Source: Chryseobacterium vaccae (GTDB lineage Bacteria; Bacteroidota; Bacteroidia; Flavobacteriales; Weeksellaceae). Taken from it: DNA of 64,000 bases. The notes under the pieces are model-generated. The model searched no databases. It was not told where the DNA came from and was given only the letters and a program-made list of their open reading frames with translations. Both the position numbers and the translations under genes were made by a program. Each line of letters starts with the position of its first letter. Position 1 is the stretch's first letter. Below, one piece after another: positions 44,337-52,684 of the stretch. The stretch covers positions 806,001 through 870,000 of the forward strand of contig NZ_VSWH01000001.1 in NCBI RefSeq assembly GCF_009602705.1, given 5' to 3'.

Positions 44337-45266
44337 CTATAATTTGCTTTCAATTCCATTCAAAAGCATTGCAATAATTCCTACAAAAACCCAGAATCTT
44401 AAAATATTGAGGGTGAGAAAAATTCTTCTTCGTGAGAAGTTCAGAAGGAGGTAAATACACAGAATCATGATGAAAAGTCCTCCTGCAAAATAGTACGCCA
44501 TAAATCCGGATATTCCGGTTTTAATAATGATTTTCATGGATACTGCCATTGTTACAAGCAGCAGAGAGATAATGATAATCCTTGTATTTCTATTTTTAAA
44601 ATAGTTCGGGATGGTGGTATAACCAAAGGTCCTATCAACACTTTTAGTCAACATATCTTTTACAATATCAATACATAAAAGAATCAGGAAAAGGAAAACA
44701 GCCATCAGCAGTACTTTCCATGAAAAGGTCTCGTAATAGACCATCATTCCGAAGAAAGGATATAAGGTAAGGCTAACGAAAGTAAGGTTATTAAGAATCA
44801 GAATCCTGCTCAGTTTATGACTGTAAAACCACATAAAAAACTGGTATACAAGAAAGAAAACAAAAACCCTGTGTGAAATCATCCACGCTACGCCCAAAGA
44901 AATGGCACTTAATGTGAGATAAGCATACAGGAAATATTTCTGCTTGATGAAACTCTGTATTCTGGTCCGGAATGGCTTTGCAATATGATCTTTTCCCAGA
45001 TCATAGAACTGGTTGATAATTCCTCCTGCAAGAATGGTAAGAACGGTACAAAAGATGATCCCGTGAACTTTGAAATCGAAGACAAATTTTCTGAAGGTTT
45101 CATCCTGATTAAACAGAAAAAAAGTCGAAACATATAGGGCAAAAGTCAGAAGAACAGCTACGAAGAACCGCGCTCCGAGAAGAAAGCCCACCAGTTGTGA
45201 GAATCTGTAAAATATAGATTTAGAGACATCGTTTTTAGATTGGAAAGTTTCTTTTTCAGAATTCAT
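44337..45266 (-). CDS. UbiA-family prenyltransferase
   Basis: 309 residues with about eight membrane segments. AGGIINQFYDLGKDHIAKPF is the first Asp-rich region (here N-Q-F-Y-D...D), and DIVKDMLTKSVDRTFGYTTIPN is the second. These bind the prenyl diphosphate with Mg. The N-terminus is a short cytoplasmic segment. The acceptor is unknown; a geranylgeranylglyceryl-type or quinone enzyme are both possible. It lies 10 bp after the mevalonate-kinase-like gene, so isoprenoid supply and use may be linked. Confidence 0.82.
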   Translation of the reverse strand: MNSEKETFQSKNDVSKSIFYRFSQLVGFLLGARFFVAVLLTFALYVSTFFLFNQDETFRKFVFDFKVHGIIFCTVLTILAGGIINQFYDLGKDHIAKPFRTRIQSFIKQKYFLYAYLTLSAISLGVAWMISHRVFVFFLVYQFFMWFYSHKLSRILILNNLTFVSLTLYPFFGMMVYYETFSWKVLLMAVFLFLILLCIDIVKDMLTKSVDRTFGYTTIPNYFKNRNTRIIIISLLLVTMAVSMKIIIKTGISGFMAYYFAGGLFIMILCIYLLLNFSRRRIFLTLNILRFWVFVGIIAMLLNGIESKL

Positions 45267-45276
45267 TCCAGTGTGT

Positions 45277-46203
45277 TTAAAATCTGTAGATCACTTCTTT
45301 CTGGAAGCCGTCAAGCATTTTTTCTGCCTTTTCATAATCTTTGGTAAAGCCCAGAATATACCCTCCGCCTCCGCTTCCGCAAAGCTTAAGATAATAGGCA
45401 TTGGAATCCAGTCCTTTTTTCCAGATCTTAAAGATACTTTCAGGAATCATTGGACGGAAGTGTTCATACGCCCAATGGGACAGTTTTTTCAGGTTTCTGA
45501 AGAATGGGTTCATATCTTTTTTCAGGAAAGCGTCAATACAAGCGTTGTTGTAACGGATAAACTCTTCTTTCAGTGTTTTACGGAAACCTTCTGTTTTCAT
45601 TTTTTCAAAGAAGATCTGGATCATTGGACCTGTTTCTCCGGTGATTCCGCTGTCGATAAGGAAAATTGCTCCTTTTCCGGCTTCTCCTTCCGGGATATTT
45701 ACCCTGTCTAAATTTTCTTTGTTCTCAATAAGAATCGGCAGGTTCATGTAACAGATCAAAGGATCCATTCCTGAACTTTTGCCATGGAAATAGCTTTCCA
45801 TTTCTCCAAAAACGGTTTTTAATTTTTTCAGATTGTCTTTTGAAATATGTTCAGAATCTAGTTTACTGATTGAATATTTTTCAAAAATAGCCGCTACCAG
45901 AGCTCCGGAGCTTCCTACTCCGTATCCCTGAGGAATATTGGAATCAAAGAAGAGCCCTTCTGCAATATCACTTTTAAAGCGATTGATATCTAATTCAAAA
46001 TCATCAGAAAGATCAAGCGTTGTAAGGAAATCAGCATATTTCTGCAGATGTCTGTTGGAATTAAGTTCAAATTCAGAACCGAGATCTGAGAATTTCAAAG
46101 TTCCTTTATAGAAGCTGTAAGGTACTACAAGCCCTTGGGAATCTTCAATCATTCCATATTCTCCAAACAGGATTATTTTTGCATAAAATAGAGGGTTGGT
46201 CAT
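45277..46203 (-). CDS. GHMP kinase, probable mevalonate kinase
   Basis: 308 residues from the ATG at 46201-46203; the longer frame to 46257 is less likely. TNPLFYAKIILFGEYGMIED is the motif 1 region of the GHMP family. The ATP loop IPQGYGVGSSGALVAA lies at about 90-105, and the C-terminal CGSGGGGYILGFTKDY is motif 3. SYFHGKSSGMDPLICYMNLP resembles mevalonate kinase. It phosphorylates mevalonate in the cytoplasm. The gene leads the unit with the UbiA enzyme. Confidence 0.82.
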   Translation of the reverse strand: MTNPLFYAKIILFGEYGMIEDSQGLVVPYSFYKGTLKFSDLGSEFELNSNRHLQKYADFLTTLDLSDDFELDINRFKSDIAEGLFFDSNIPQGYGVGSSGALVAAIFEKYSISKLDSEHISKDNLKKLKTVFGEMESYFHGKSSGMDPLICYMNLPILIENKENLDRVNIPEGEAGKGAIFLIDSGITGETGPMIQIFFEKMKTEGFRKTLKEEFIRYNNACIDAFLKKDMNPFFRNLKKLSHWAYEHFRPMIPESIFKIWKKGLDSNAYYLKLCGSGGGGYILGFTKDYEKAEKMLDGFQKEVIYRF

Positions 46204-46332
46204 TTTGACAATAAATCTTTTGACAAAGTTAAAAATTATTCCGCTGAATATAATCAAAATTCACGCCGAATTCCATATTTAATGTAAAAAGCAGACTTTT
46301 TTATCGAATCTCAACCGGATGACCCATAAAAA

Positions 46333-46356
46333 AGCTGTTTCAAAAGTGAAACAGCT
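46333..46356 (-). terminator. Terminator of the MFS transporter gene
   Basis: AGCTGTTTCA at 46333-46342 pairs perfectly with TGAAACAGCT at 46347-46356 across AAAG. T residues follow on the minus strand. Confidence 0.88.
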
Positions 46357-46365
46357 CTGTATATT

Positions 46366-47856
46366 TTACAAGGTATCTCTGTCTTTCCGCATCTGAACTT
46401 TCAGGAACCGGATCAATATTAATCCGGTTGCGAAGAACAGTGTCATGGAAAGCGCTGCAATACGCATATTGTTGAAATGCTCAATGAGTGTTGCAAATAT
46501 AAAGGTTCCGATGATGATGGCAATTTTTTCCAATACATCATAGAAACTGAAAAATGTTGTATTTTCCATAGAATCTTCAGGAAGCAATTTGGAATAAGTA
46601 GACCTGGACATCGCCTGAAGACCTCCCATTACAAGTCCGACAACTGCTGCCACACCATAAAACTGGTATTCCACTGTAGGATTTTCTTTATTTAGGAAAA
46701 ACGCCCAAAGACAGGCAACAATCCATAGTATAATGGCTATAGAGATTACATTTCTGTTTCCGATTCTTTTTGATAATCTTGAGAAGATTACCGCTCCGAT
46801 AATGGCTTCGATCTGGATAACCAGAAGCGTGGCTATCAATTTATCCTGAGCCAGATTGATTTCACTTTTTCCGAACAGGGTAGCCATCAGGAAAATAGTC
46901 TGCATTCCTACACTGTAAAAGAAGAAACTGGAAAGGAAAAATTTCAGGTTTCTGTCTTTAAACAACTCTCCTCCTACTTTGAATAATTCATGGAAACTTT
47001 CTTTAGCAATGTCTTTATAAAAGCTTAGATTATCTTTCAGAACTTCAAAGAATCCGCCCTGCTCTTCATGCTTTTTAAAAATATTTTTATAGTTTAAAAG
47101 TACCAGATCTTTTGGAAGTTTATCTTTAACATCTCCAAACTGAGGAAGGTGCTTGAAGGTATACTGTGAGAACCCGAACCACCATGCTCCTGTCAACAAG
47201 AAGCTGATTCTTGTGAACAACAGCTGCTGGGCCGCTCCTTTGGCAAATACCTGAATCAATACTAAACAGATCACCACCAATACTACCGATCCGATATATC
47301 CATAGACATATCCTTTAGCCGAAAGGGCATCCTGCTTATCCCGGGTTGCAATATCCGGCAAGAAGGAGTTATAAAATACAAGACTTCCCCAAAACCCGAC
47401 ACTTGCCGTAATACTGAAAAGAAGCCCCAGAAATACATTATGCATCCCTGTAAACATAGCAAGCCCCATACATGAAGTTGCTCCCAGATAACAAAAGAAC
47501 TGAAGGAATGATTTTTTATTGCCTATGGTATCTGCCAATGATGATAAAAATGGAGACAGCAGTACCACAATAAAGAAAGAGATGGTGAGTGAATATCCAT
47601 ATACCGCATCAGGCTGGTATTCTTCTCCGAAGATTTTAATCATATGCCTCACCGGGACATCAATCCAGGATTTGGTTTCTTCTACATATTCTTTTTTCTC
47701 ATACGCTGTGGTAAGAATGGAATAGTAAATAGGAAAAATGGTGGAGGTGATTACCAGCGAATATACGGAATTCGCCCAGTCATATACCGCCCAAGCCTTC
47801 ATAATCCTTGGATTATTTTTTATATTTTGAGGCTGTTGATTCTCAATTTCAGACAT
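46366..47856 (-). CDS. MFS transporter, UMF1/Atg22-like
   Basis: 496 residues with about twelve membrane segments. MKAWAVYDWANSVYSLVITSTIFPIYY (in pieces, WAVYDWANSVYSLVITSTIF) is the characteristic start of the UMF1 family related to vacuolar effluxer Atg22. SLADTIGNKKSFLQFFCYLG is the MFS loop 2-3 motif, and AMSRSTYSKLLPEDSMENTTFF is a conserved second-half region. The cargo is unknown; amino acids are exported by the fungal relatives. Confidence 0.88.
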   Translation of the reverse strand: MSEIENQQPQNIKNNPRIMKAWAVYDWANSVYSLVITSTIFPIYYSILTTAYEKKEYVEETKSWIDVPVRHMIKIFGEEYQPDAVYGYSLTISFFIVVLLSPFLSSLADTIGNKKSFLQFFCYLGATSCMGLAMFTGMHNVFLGLLFSITASVGFWGSLVFYNSFLPDIATRDKQDALSAKGYVYGYIGSVVLVVICLVLIQVFAKGAAQQLLFTRISFLLTGAWWFGFSQYTFKHLPQFGDVKDKLPKDLVLLNYKNIFKKHEEQGGFFEVLKDNLSFYKDIAKESFHELFKVGGELFKDRNLKFFLSSFFFYSVGMQTIFLMATLFGKSEINLAQDKLIATLLVIQIEAIIGAVIFSRLSKRIGNRNVISIAIILWIVACLWAFFLNKENPTVEYQFYGVAAVVGLVMGGLQAMSRSTYSKLLPEDSMENTTFFSFYDVLEKIAIIIGTFIFATLIEHFNNMRIAALSMTLFFATGLILIRFLKVQMRKDRDTL

Positions 47857-47891
47857 TTCAAATAAATATTAGTAGCACAAAAATAAAAAAA

Positions 47892-47940
47892 CCATTAAGA
47901 AATGGATAAGATTTAAAAAAAATTATCGATTCCTTAATGG
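47892..47940 (-). terminator. Long hairpin terminator of the thiolase gene
   Basis: CCATTAAG at 47892-47899 pairs with CTTAATGG at 47933-47940. An inner imperfect stem GGATAA with TTATCG extends it. A T-rich run follows on the minus strand. Confidence 0.75.
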
Positions 47941-47961
47941 CAAATACTCTCAAAGAGAATA

Positions 47962-49140
47962 TTATATGTTTTCAATAACGATCGCTGAAGCACCACCGCC
48001 ACCATTACAAATGGCTGCAGCACCATATTTTGCGTTATTTTGCTTCAATACATTAATCAGGGTAACAATGATTCTTGACCCTGAACTTCCCAGCGGGTGC
48101 CCAAGGGCTACCGCTCCTCCGTTAACGTTTACTTTGGAAGCATCCAGCTTTAAGATTTGGTTATTAGCCAATCCCACTACAGAGAAAGCTTCGTTAAATT
48201 CGAAGAAGTCGATGTCTGAAATCTCAAGACCTGCTTTTTTAAGAGCAATCGGAAGTGCTTTTGCCGGAGCAGTCGTGAAGTTTTCAGGCTCCTGGGCTGC
48301 ATCAGCATAAGAAACAATCTTCGCTAAAGGTTTCAGTCCTAATTCTTCCATTTTTTCTTTAGATACAAGGATCAGGGCAGAAGCACCGTCATTCAGTGTG
48401 GATGCATTAGCTGCAGTTACTGTACCGTTTTCTTTTTTGAATACAGTAGGAAGTGTTGTAATTCTATCGAAATTTACAGCTTTGTATTCTTCATCTTCAG
48501 CGAAAATAACAGGTTCTCCTTTTCTTTGTGGAATTTCAACAGGAACAACCTCATCATTGAATTTTCCTTCGCTCCATGCTTTTGCTGCTTTCTTATATGA
48601 TTCAATAGCAAAGTTATCCTGATCTTCTCTTGAAATGCTGTAATCTGTTGCACATTTTTCTGCACATACTCCCATATGCACTTTGTTGTACACATCGGTA
48701 AGACCGTCCAATACCATTCCATCCTGCATTTTGATATCGCCTAATTTGGTAGCAATTCTTGCATTATAGTAATGAGGCACTGAAGACATATTTTCCATAC
48801 CTCCGGCAACGATTACTTCAGCATCACCGGCTTTAATCGCCTGTGCAGCCATAGTTACCGCTTTCATTCCTGAAGCACATACTTTATTTACCGTAGTAGA
48901 CGGAGTTTCAATAGATAATCCCGCTCCAAGGGCAACCTGACGTGCCGGCGCCTGGCCTTCTCCTGCCTGAAGCACATTCCCCATATAAATTTCCTGAACA
49001 TTTTTAGGATCAAGACCAATTTTATCTAATGCTCCTTTTACTGCTGCAGATCCCAGTTTGGTAGCCGGAACTGTTGAAAGGCTTCCCATAAAGCTCCCCA
49101 TAGGAGTTCTTACTGCGGAAACGATGAATACTTCTTTCAT
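47962..49140 (-). CDS. Acetyl-CoA acyltransferase (thiolase)
   Basis: 392 residues, the usual length. The catalytic cysteine is Cys88 (NKVCASGMKAV). GGMENMSSVPHYY, NGGAVALGHPLGSSGSR (His in GHP) and CNGGGGASAIVIE (second catalytic Cys) complete the active site. It joins or splits acyl-CoA by Claisen chemistry; acetoacetyl-CoA synthesis or the last step of beta-oxidation are both possible. It is a lone gene, and the etfBA pair lies about 6 kb away. Confidence 0.93.
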   Translation of the reverse strand: MKEVFIVSAVRTPMGSFMGSLSTVPATKLGSAAVKGALDKIGLDPKNVQEIYMGNVLQAGEGQAPARQVALGAGLSIETPSTTVNKVCASGMKAVTMAAQAIKAGDAEVIVAGGMENMSSVPHYYNARIATKLGDIKMQDGMVLDGLTDVYNKVHMGVCAEKCATDYSISREDQDNFAIESYKKAAKAWSEGKFNDEVVPVEIPQRKGEPVIFAEDEEYKAVNFDRITTLPTVFKKENGTVTAANASTLNDGASALILVSKEKMEELGLKPLAKIVSYADAAQEPENFTTAPAKALPIALKKAGLEISDIDFFEFNEAFSVVGLANNQILKLDASKVNVNGGAVALGHPLGSSGSRIIVTLINVLKQNNAKYGAAAICNGGGGASAIVIENI

Positions 49141-49200
49141 GTGTATTATATTTTACTTTTTTTAATGAATGAAGCCTTCCGGCTTCGTATAATATCTGTT

Positions 49201-49611
49201 CTATTTTACTTTTACGTAGGTAAGTTCAAACTGATTGTTGTCAATCTTTGTCTGAACTTTCAGGAAATTATCCTGAGTTTCCATAATTTTAACGCTGAAA
49301 ACATCTCCTATCTGTACAGGATCGTTTTTATCTGATTTTTCAATGACAATTGCCTTATAGTTACAGTCGTCCACAAAAACCAGTGTTGATTTTATAAAAT
49401 CTTTTCCGTTATTGAAATACTCGGTCTGAACATTATCTTTCACGGTCATATACCAGATGCCTTCCGGATAATTCTCACGTAGGAATTTACCTTCTTTCAG
49501 ACTTTTACATTTAGCTGGTTTATCCGGTTTGCTGAAATCTGTGCTCTGAGCTTCGGCTTTTGAAAATGCTAACATCAGTATTCCAGCGCAAAATACTTTT
49601 ATTAATTTCAT
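49201..49611 (-). CDS. Exported protein of unknown function
   Basis: 136 residues. MKLIKVFCAGILMLAFSKAEAQ is a signal peptide. FLRENYPEGIWYMTVKDNV, VFVDDCNYKAIVIEKSDKND and FLKVQTKIDNNQFELTYVKVK form a beta-rich domain that I do not recognise. Its ATG overlaps the stop of the preceding membrane protein gene by 4 nt (ATGA), so the two are coupled. Confidence 0.72.
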   Translation of the reverse strand: MKLIKVFCAGILMLAFSKAEAQSTDFSKPDKPAKCKSLKEGKFLRENYPEGIWYMTVKDNVQTEYFNNGKDFIKSTLVFVDDCNYKAIVIEKSDKNDPVQIGDVFSVKIMETQDNFLKVQTKIDNNQFELTYVKVK

Positions 49612-50012
49612 ATCTGTACTCTGTTGTTTACTTTTTTACTACTCCTAGCCAAAATCATCATGAATGCACCCAGAAACTCTACAGCCCAGCCCCATTTAAG
49701 CTTTACAACCCCTGCGAAAGTTTCCCGCCAGGATTTAAAAGGCAAAAAGCTGAAATACTCCAGCGACTGCATTTTGACAGCTACCAGGGTAAATGCAAAC
49801 AAAATGATCAGCAATACTCCAAAAAATCTTACGATTTTCGCACTGTTATTAACAATACCAAAAACGGCACATGCAGCAAAGATCCAGCACGCAATGGCCA
49901 AATAGTGGTCCAGTTTCCAATAGTTCCAATTTCCAATGATGGGAACATGAACAAGGGGCAGAAAGCTGCCTACAACCACTAATAACAATCCTAATAACTG
50001 AATATTTCTCAT
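49608..50012 (-). CDS. Small membrane protein
   Basis: 134 residues from the ATG at 50010-50012. Four hydrophobic segments: IQLLGLLLVVVGSFLPLVHV, YLAIACWIFAACAVFGIV, IVRFFGVLLIILFAFTLVAV and GWAVEFLGAFMMILA. The intervening SLEYFSFLPFKSWRETFAG is polar. No family is recognised. It overlaps the next gene by 4 nt. Confidence 0.72.
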   Translation of the reverse strand: MRNIQLLGLLLVVVGSFLPLVHVPIIGNWNYWKLDHYLAIACWIFAACAVFGIVNNSAKIVRFFGVLLIILFAFTLVAVKMQSLEYFSFLPFKSWRETFAGVVKLKWGWAVEFLGAFMMILARSSKKVNNRVQI

Positions 50013-50040
50013 ATTTACTAAAGTGCCAAAATACAAAAAA

Positions 50041-50065
50041 AAACACACTTAAAAAAAGCGTGTTT
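50041..50065 (-). terminator. Terminator after the outer-membrane protein gene
   Basis: In the minus-strand RNA AAACACGCUU pairs with AAGUGUGUUU (one G-U) around a U loop and is followed by a long U run. It lies about 95 bp after the stop at 50161. Confidence 0.6.
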
Positions 50066-50160
50066 CAAATTCAGATTATTACCGAACAAACGTTAATAAG
50101 TTTAAAAAAAATCAATTCAAATTAGCAATATAATAAATAATCATTATTTTTATTAACAAT

Positions 50161-51270
50161 TTAAAAATAGATACTTGCAATCTCCAGACCGATCTGAAGT
50201 CCGTATTTCTTTGTAAACTGTGCGTTATTGTTAAATGTCGGCGTAAAATCTTTCTGAACAAATAAATTGAAACCTCCGTAACCGATCCCGAATTTGCCAC
50301 CAACCACAAGATCGTTCATTCCATATCCTACTCTTTCTCTTTCTACAATCCTTGATGAAAATTCATTGGAGTACTTATTATAAATAACGGTTCCAACCCT
50401 TACCCCTCCATATACTCCTAAAACAATGCTCAGCTGGTCTTTTTTGTTATCTAAATAGGTATTTCCTTCAAATTCAACATATTTAGGATTCAGAACAAAC
50501 CGGAGATCTACCGGAACAAAAATATAGGTATTATTAAATCGGGTCTGTTTCAGATTGCCTTTGGTAAATTCCTGTACAGACAGCGTATGCCCTTCCTGTG
50601 AATATACTTTTCCGTATTTTGCAGAAAACTGATCTGAACGGAATCCCAGTCCGAATCTGTAAAACAACGGGCTTTTAAAACCACCGACCTGGCTTTCGTA
50701 TCTGAGCGTAAAATTATAGGAATTATAGACTGTATTTTTCACTTCAGAATCTTTGCTGTAAAACCTGAACGGCTGATCTTTAGAGGTCATATTGGTACCA
50801 ACAAAGCTGAACGTCATGGCTAAAGAATTTAAAAGCTCTTTAGGTGTTGTTCGCCTTCTCGGAAACATTTCCATTTTGAATCCATTAGAGCCAAGCTGTA
50901 ACGAATATCTGCTGGGAGGAGCAGGGTTTTTCCCTTCAAAAACAGCGTCTCTTACCATTTCTTTGGTAGCAGTTTCCAATTCTGATTTTTCTGCGTCTAT
51001 TTTATCGTTAATGATCTGCTGATATTTTGAAGCTGTTTCGGTACGTTGTTTCTGCTTTTCATCGAATGTGATTTTATTTTCACTGAAGCTTTTATCTATG
51101 GCATTTAGTTCTGTATTCAACTTTGATTTTTCAGAGAGGACAATGCTGTCCACTTTTTTTGAATACAGTTCCATTCTTGGATTTATCGGCTGATTTTCCT
51201 GGGCAAAACTGCAGGTAAAAGCTGTTACTGCAGCCATTAAGGTTAATTTAGTTCTCATATTCTTATTCAT
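50161..51270 (-). CDS. Outer-membrane beta-barrel protein in the ECF sigma operon
   Basis: 369 residues. The signal peptide ends FTCSFAQE. A helical, coiled-coil-like part (about residues 30-110: SEKSKLNTELNAIDKSFSE and EKQKQRTETASKYQQIIND) is followed by amphipathic strands ending in aromatic residues, for example YNFTLRYESQVGG, FRSDQFSAKYGKVYSQEG and a final YGLQIGLEIASIYF, as in outer-membrane beta barrels. A function cannot be read. It lies 66 bp downstream of the anti-sigma-like gene and is likely its regulated or co-expressed target. Confidence 0.75.
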   Translation of the reverse strand: MNKNMRTKLTLMAAVTAFTCSFAQENQPINPRMELYSKKVDSIVLSEKSKLNTELNAIDKSFSENKITFDEKQKQRTETASKYQQIINDKIDAEKSELETATKEMVRDAVFEGKNPAPPSRYSLQLGSNGFKMEMFPRRRTTPKELLNSLAMTFSFVGTNMTSKDQPFRFYSKDSEVKNTVYNSYNFTLRYESQVGGFKSPLFYRFGLGFRSDQFSAKYGKVYSQEGHTLSVQEFTKGNLKQTRFNNTYIFVPVDLRFVLNPKYVEFEGNTYLDNKKDQLSIVLGVYGGVRVGTVIYNKYSNEFSSRIVERERVGYGMNDLVVGGKFGIGYGGFNLFVQKDFTPTFNNNAQFTKKYGLQIGLEIASIYF

Positions 51271-51336
51271 TTTCAGACATTATTTATACTCTGTCCTCGT
51301 TCAAAGGGCAGTATTTTTTTATATTAAAGACTGGTT

Positions 51337-52050
51337 TTATTTTGAATCGATGTAGACGGTCACACCCAGAACGGTTACGTTCCCAACATTCGGTACCATT
51401 CTGTCAAAGTTGAATGTTCCTACTTTCTTATCATTTTTAGCTGCTTTTGCACGATTTTTATCATATTCATTTCCCAAAAGAAGATCATCGGTGCTGATGT
51501 AGCTTGTTTTCGTCTGCTTTACTTCTGCTATAACAGGAAGGTTAGCTGTACTGATTTCTGTTTTTTCCGGGGTCTGCGTTACTTTTTCCGGTTGTTTTAC
51601 TGCTATCTGAGGTTCTTTATATTCAATGGTTTCAATACTTTGTGGCTTTACTTTTTTTGCAGGCGTTAAAACTTCCTGTGAGTTTACTTTTTCATGAGAT
51701 TTACTCACTATTTTTATTTCATTTTCCTGAACTGGTTCTTCATTTGGATGTACAGGAAGATCCTGAGTATCGGAGTTTACAGGTTTGGCCACCTGTTCAA
51801 GCGTTTTTTTAACGATATAATCTGTTTTATGATTAGGTTTACTTTCCCGGCTGCTATAAAAAATAAATGTTCCCGCTGAAATCAACAGTAATGCAACAGC
51901 TGCATACTTCCACCACTGAAAAGAGGGTTTTACTGCCGTTTCAGGGTTTCCGTCCAACTTCTGGTCCAGTTTTGCCCAAAGATCTGCAGAAGGCTTTATT
52001 TCGAGCCTTTCATAGTCAGATTTTAGCTGTTTCAGTATTTCTTTTTTCAT
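51337..52050 (-). CDS. Membrane protein, anti-sigma-factor-like
   Basis: 237 residues. The N-terminus KKEILKQLKSDYERLEIKPS then LWAKLDQKLDG resembles anti-sigma domains, and one membrane helix (AAVALLLISAGTFIFYSS) lies at about 50-68. The rest is a Glu/Lys/Pro-rich periplasmic linker (KVKPQSIETIEYKEPQIAVKQ) with a short end domain. It overlaps the sigma gene by 35 nt, the usual layout for sigma and anti-sigma pairs. Anti-sigma role is inferred. Confidence 0.7.
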   Translation of the reverse strand: MKKEILKQLKSDYERLEIKPSADLWAKLDQKLDGNPETAVKPSFQWWKYAAVALLLISAGTFIFYSSRESKPNHKTDYIVKKTLEQVAKPVNSDTQDLPVHPNEEPVQENEIKIVSKSHEKVNSQEVLTPAKKVKPQSIETIEYKEPQIAVKQPEKVTQTPEKTEISTANLPVIAEVKQTKTSYISTDDLLLGNEYDKNRAKAAKNDKKVGTFNFDRMVPNVGNVTVLGVTVYIDSK

Positions 52051-52570
52051 TGTTTTCGGTTTTTAAAAATTCTGTCAGCCATTTTTTTGCCTTGCTAAGC
52101 TGGCTTTTGCTGGTTCCTTCTGAAATATTGAGCATTTCTGCAATCTCATGATGTTTCTTGTCTTCAAAAACATACAGATTAAAAATCAGTCTATATCCTG
52201 CAGGCATTTGGGAAAATAGGTCTTCAATATTGATTTCCGCCATCCTTTCATCTATATCTTCTTCCGGGTGATCATCTGCAATTTCTATATCTGCATAAAG
52301 AATATTCCGGTTTTTTCTGAGAAAGCTTACAGAATCATTCACGACAATTTTTCTGAGCCAGAACGGAAAGCTTTTCCAGTCTCTGCATTCATCCAGTTTT
52401 GTAAAACATTTCAGGAAGGCACTGCTTAAAATATCTTCCGCATCATGAAGGTTGTTGACATAAGAATTTGCAATGGCAAGCATTTTAGATGAAAACATCT
52501 CATACAATGCTTTCTGGCCTCTCCGGTCCCGTTTTTTTGCCAGTAAAAAATTCTCTTCTAAATTCTTCAT
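52016..52570 (-). CDS. ECF-type RNA polymerase sigma factor
   Basis: 184 residues. Region 2 is seen in KALYEMFSSKMLAIANSYV and AEDILSSAFLKCFTKLDE, and region 4 in FNLYVFEDKKHHEIAEMLNISEGTSKSQLSKAKKWL (in pieces, HHEIAEMLNISEGTSKSQL) with its HTH. Short ECF sigma factors of this sort direct transcription of envelope genes in response to anti-sigma release. It is first in the operon with the anti-sigma-like and outer-membrane genes. Confidence 0.92.
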   Translation of the reverse strand: MKNLEENFLLAKKRDRRGQKALYEMFSSKMLAIANSYVNNLHDAEDILSSAFLKCFTKLDECRDWKSFPFWLRKIVVNDSVSFLRKNRNILYADIEIADDHPEEDIDERMAEINIEDLFSQMPAGYRLIFNLYVFEDKKHHEIAEMLNISEGTSKSQLSKAKKWLTEFLKTENNEKRNTETAKI

Positions 52571-52630
52571 GTATTGGTTTCTATCTATAAGACGGAAATT
52601 CTTTAAAATGGTTGCCTGAAAATAAAAAAA

Positions 52631-52655
52631 ACTGCACTTTTTTCCAAAGTGCAGT
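52631..52655 (-). terminator. Terminator of the nucleoside permease-like gene
   Basis: ACTGCACTTT at 52631-52640 pairs perfectly with AAAGTGCAGT at 52646-52655 across TTTCC. An A run at 52623-52630 becomes a T run on the minus strand. Confidence 0.9.
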
Positions 52656-52684
52656 CTAATATTTTAATTTTCAGTATGATAAAT

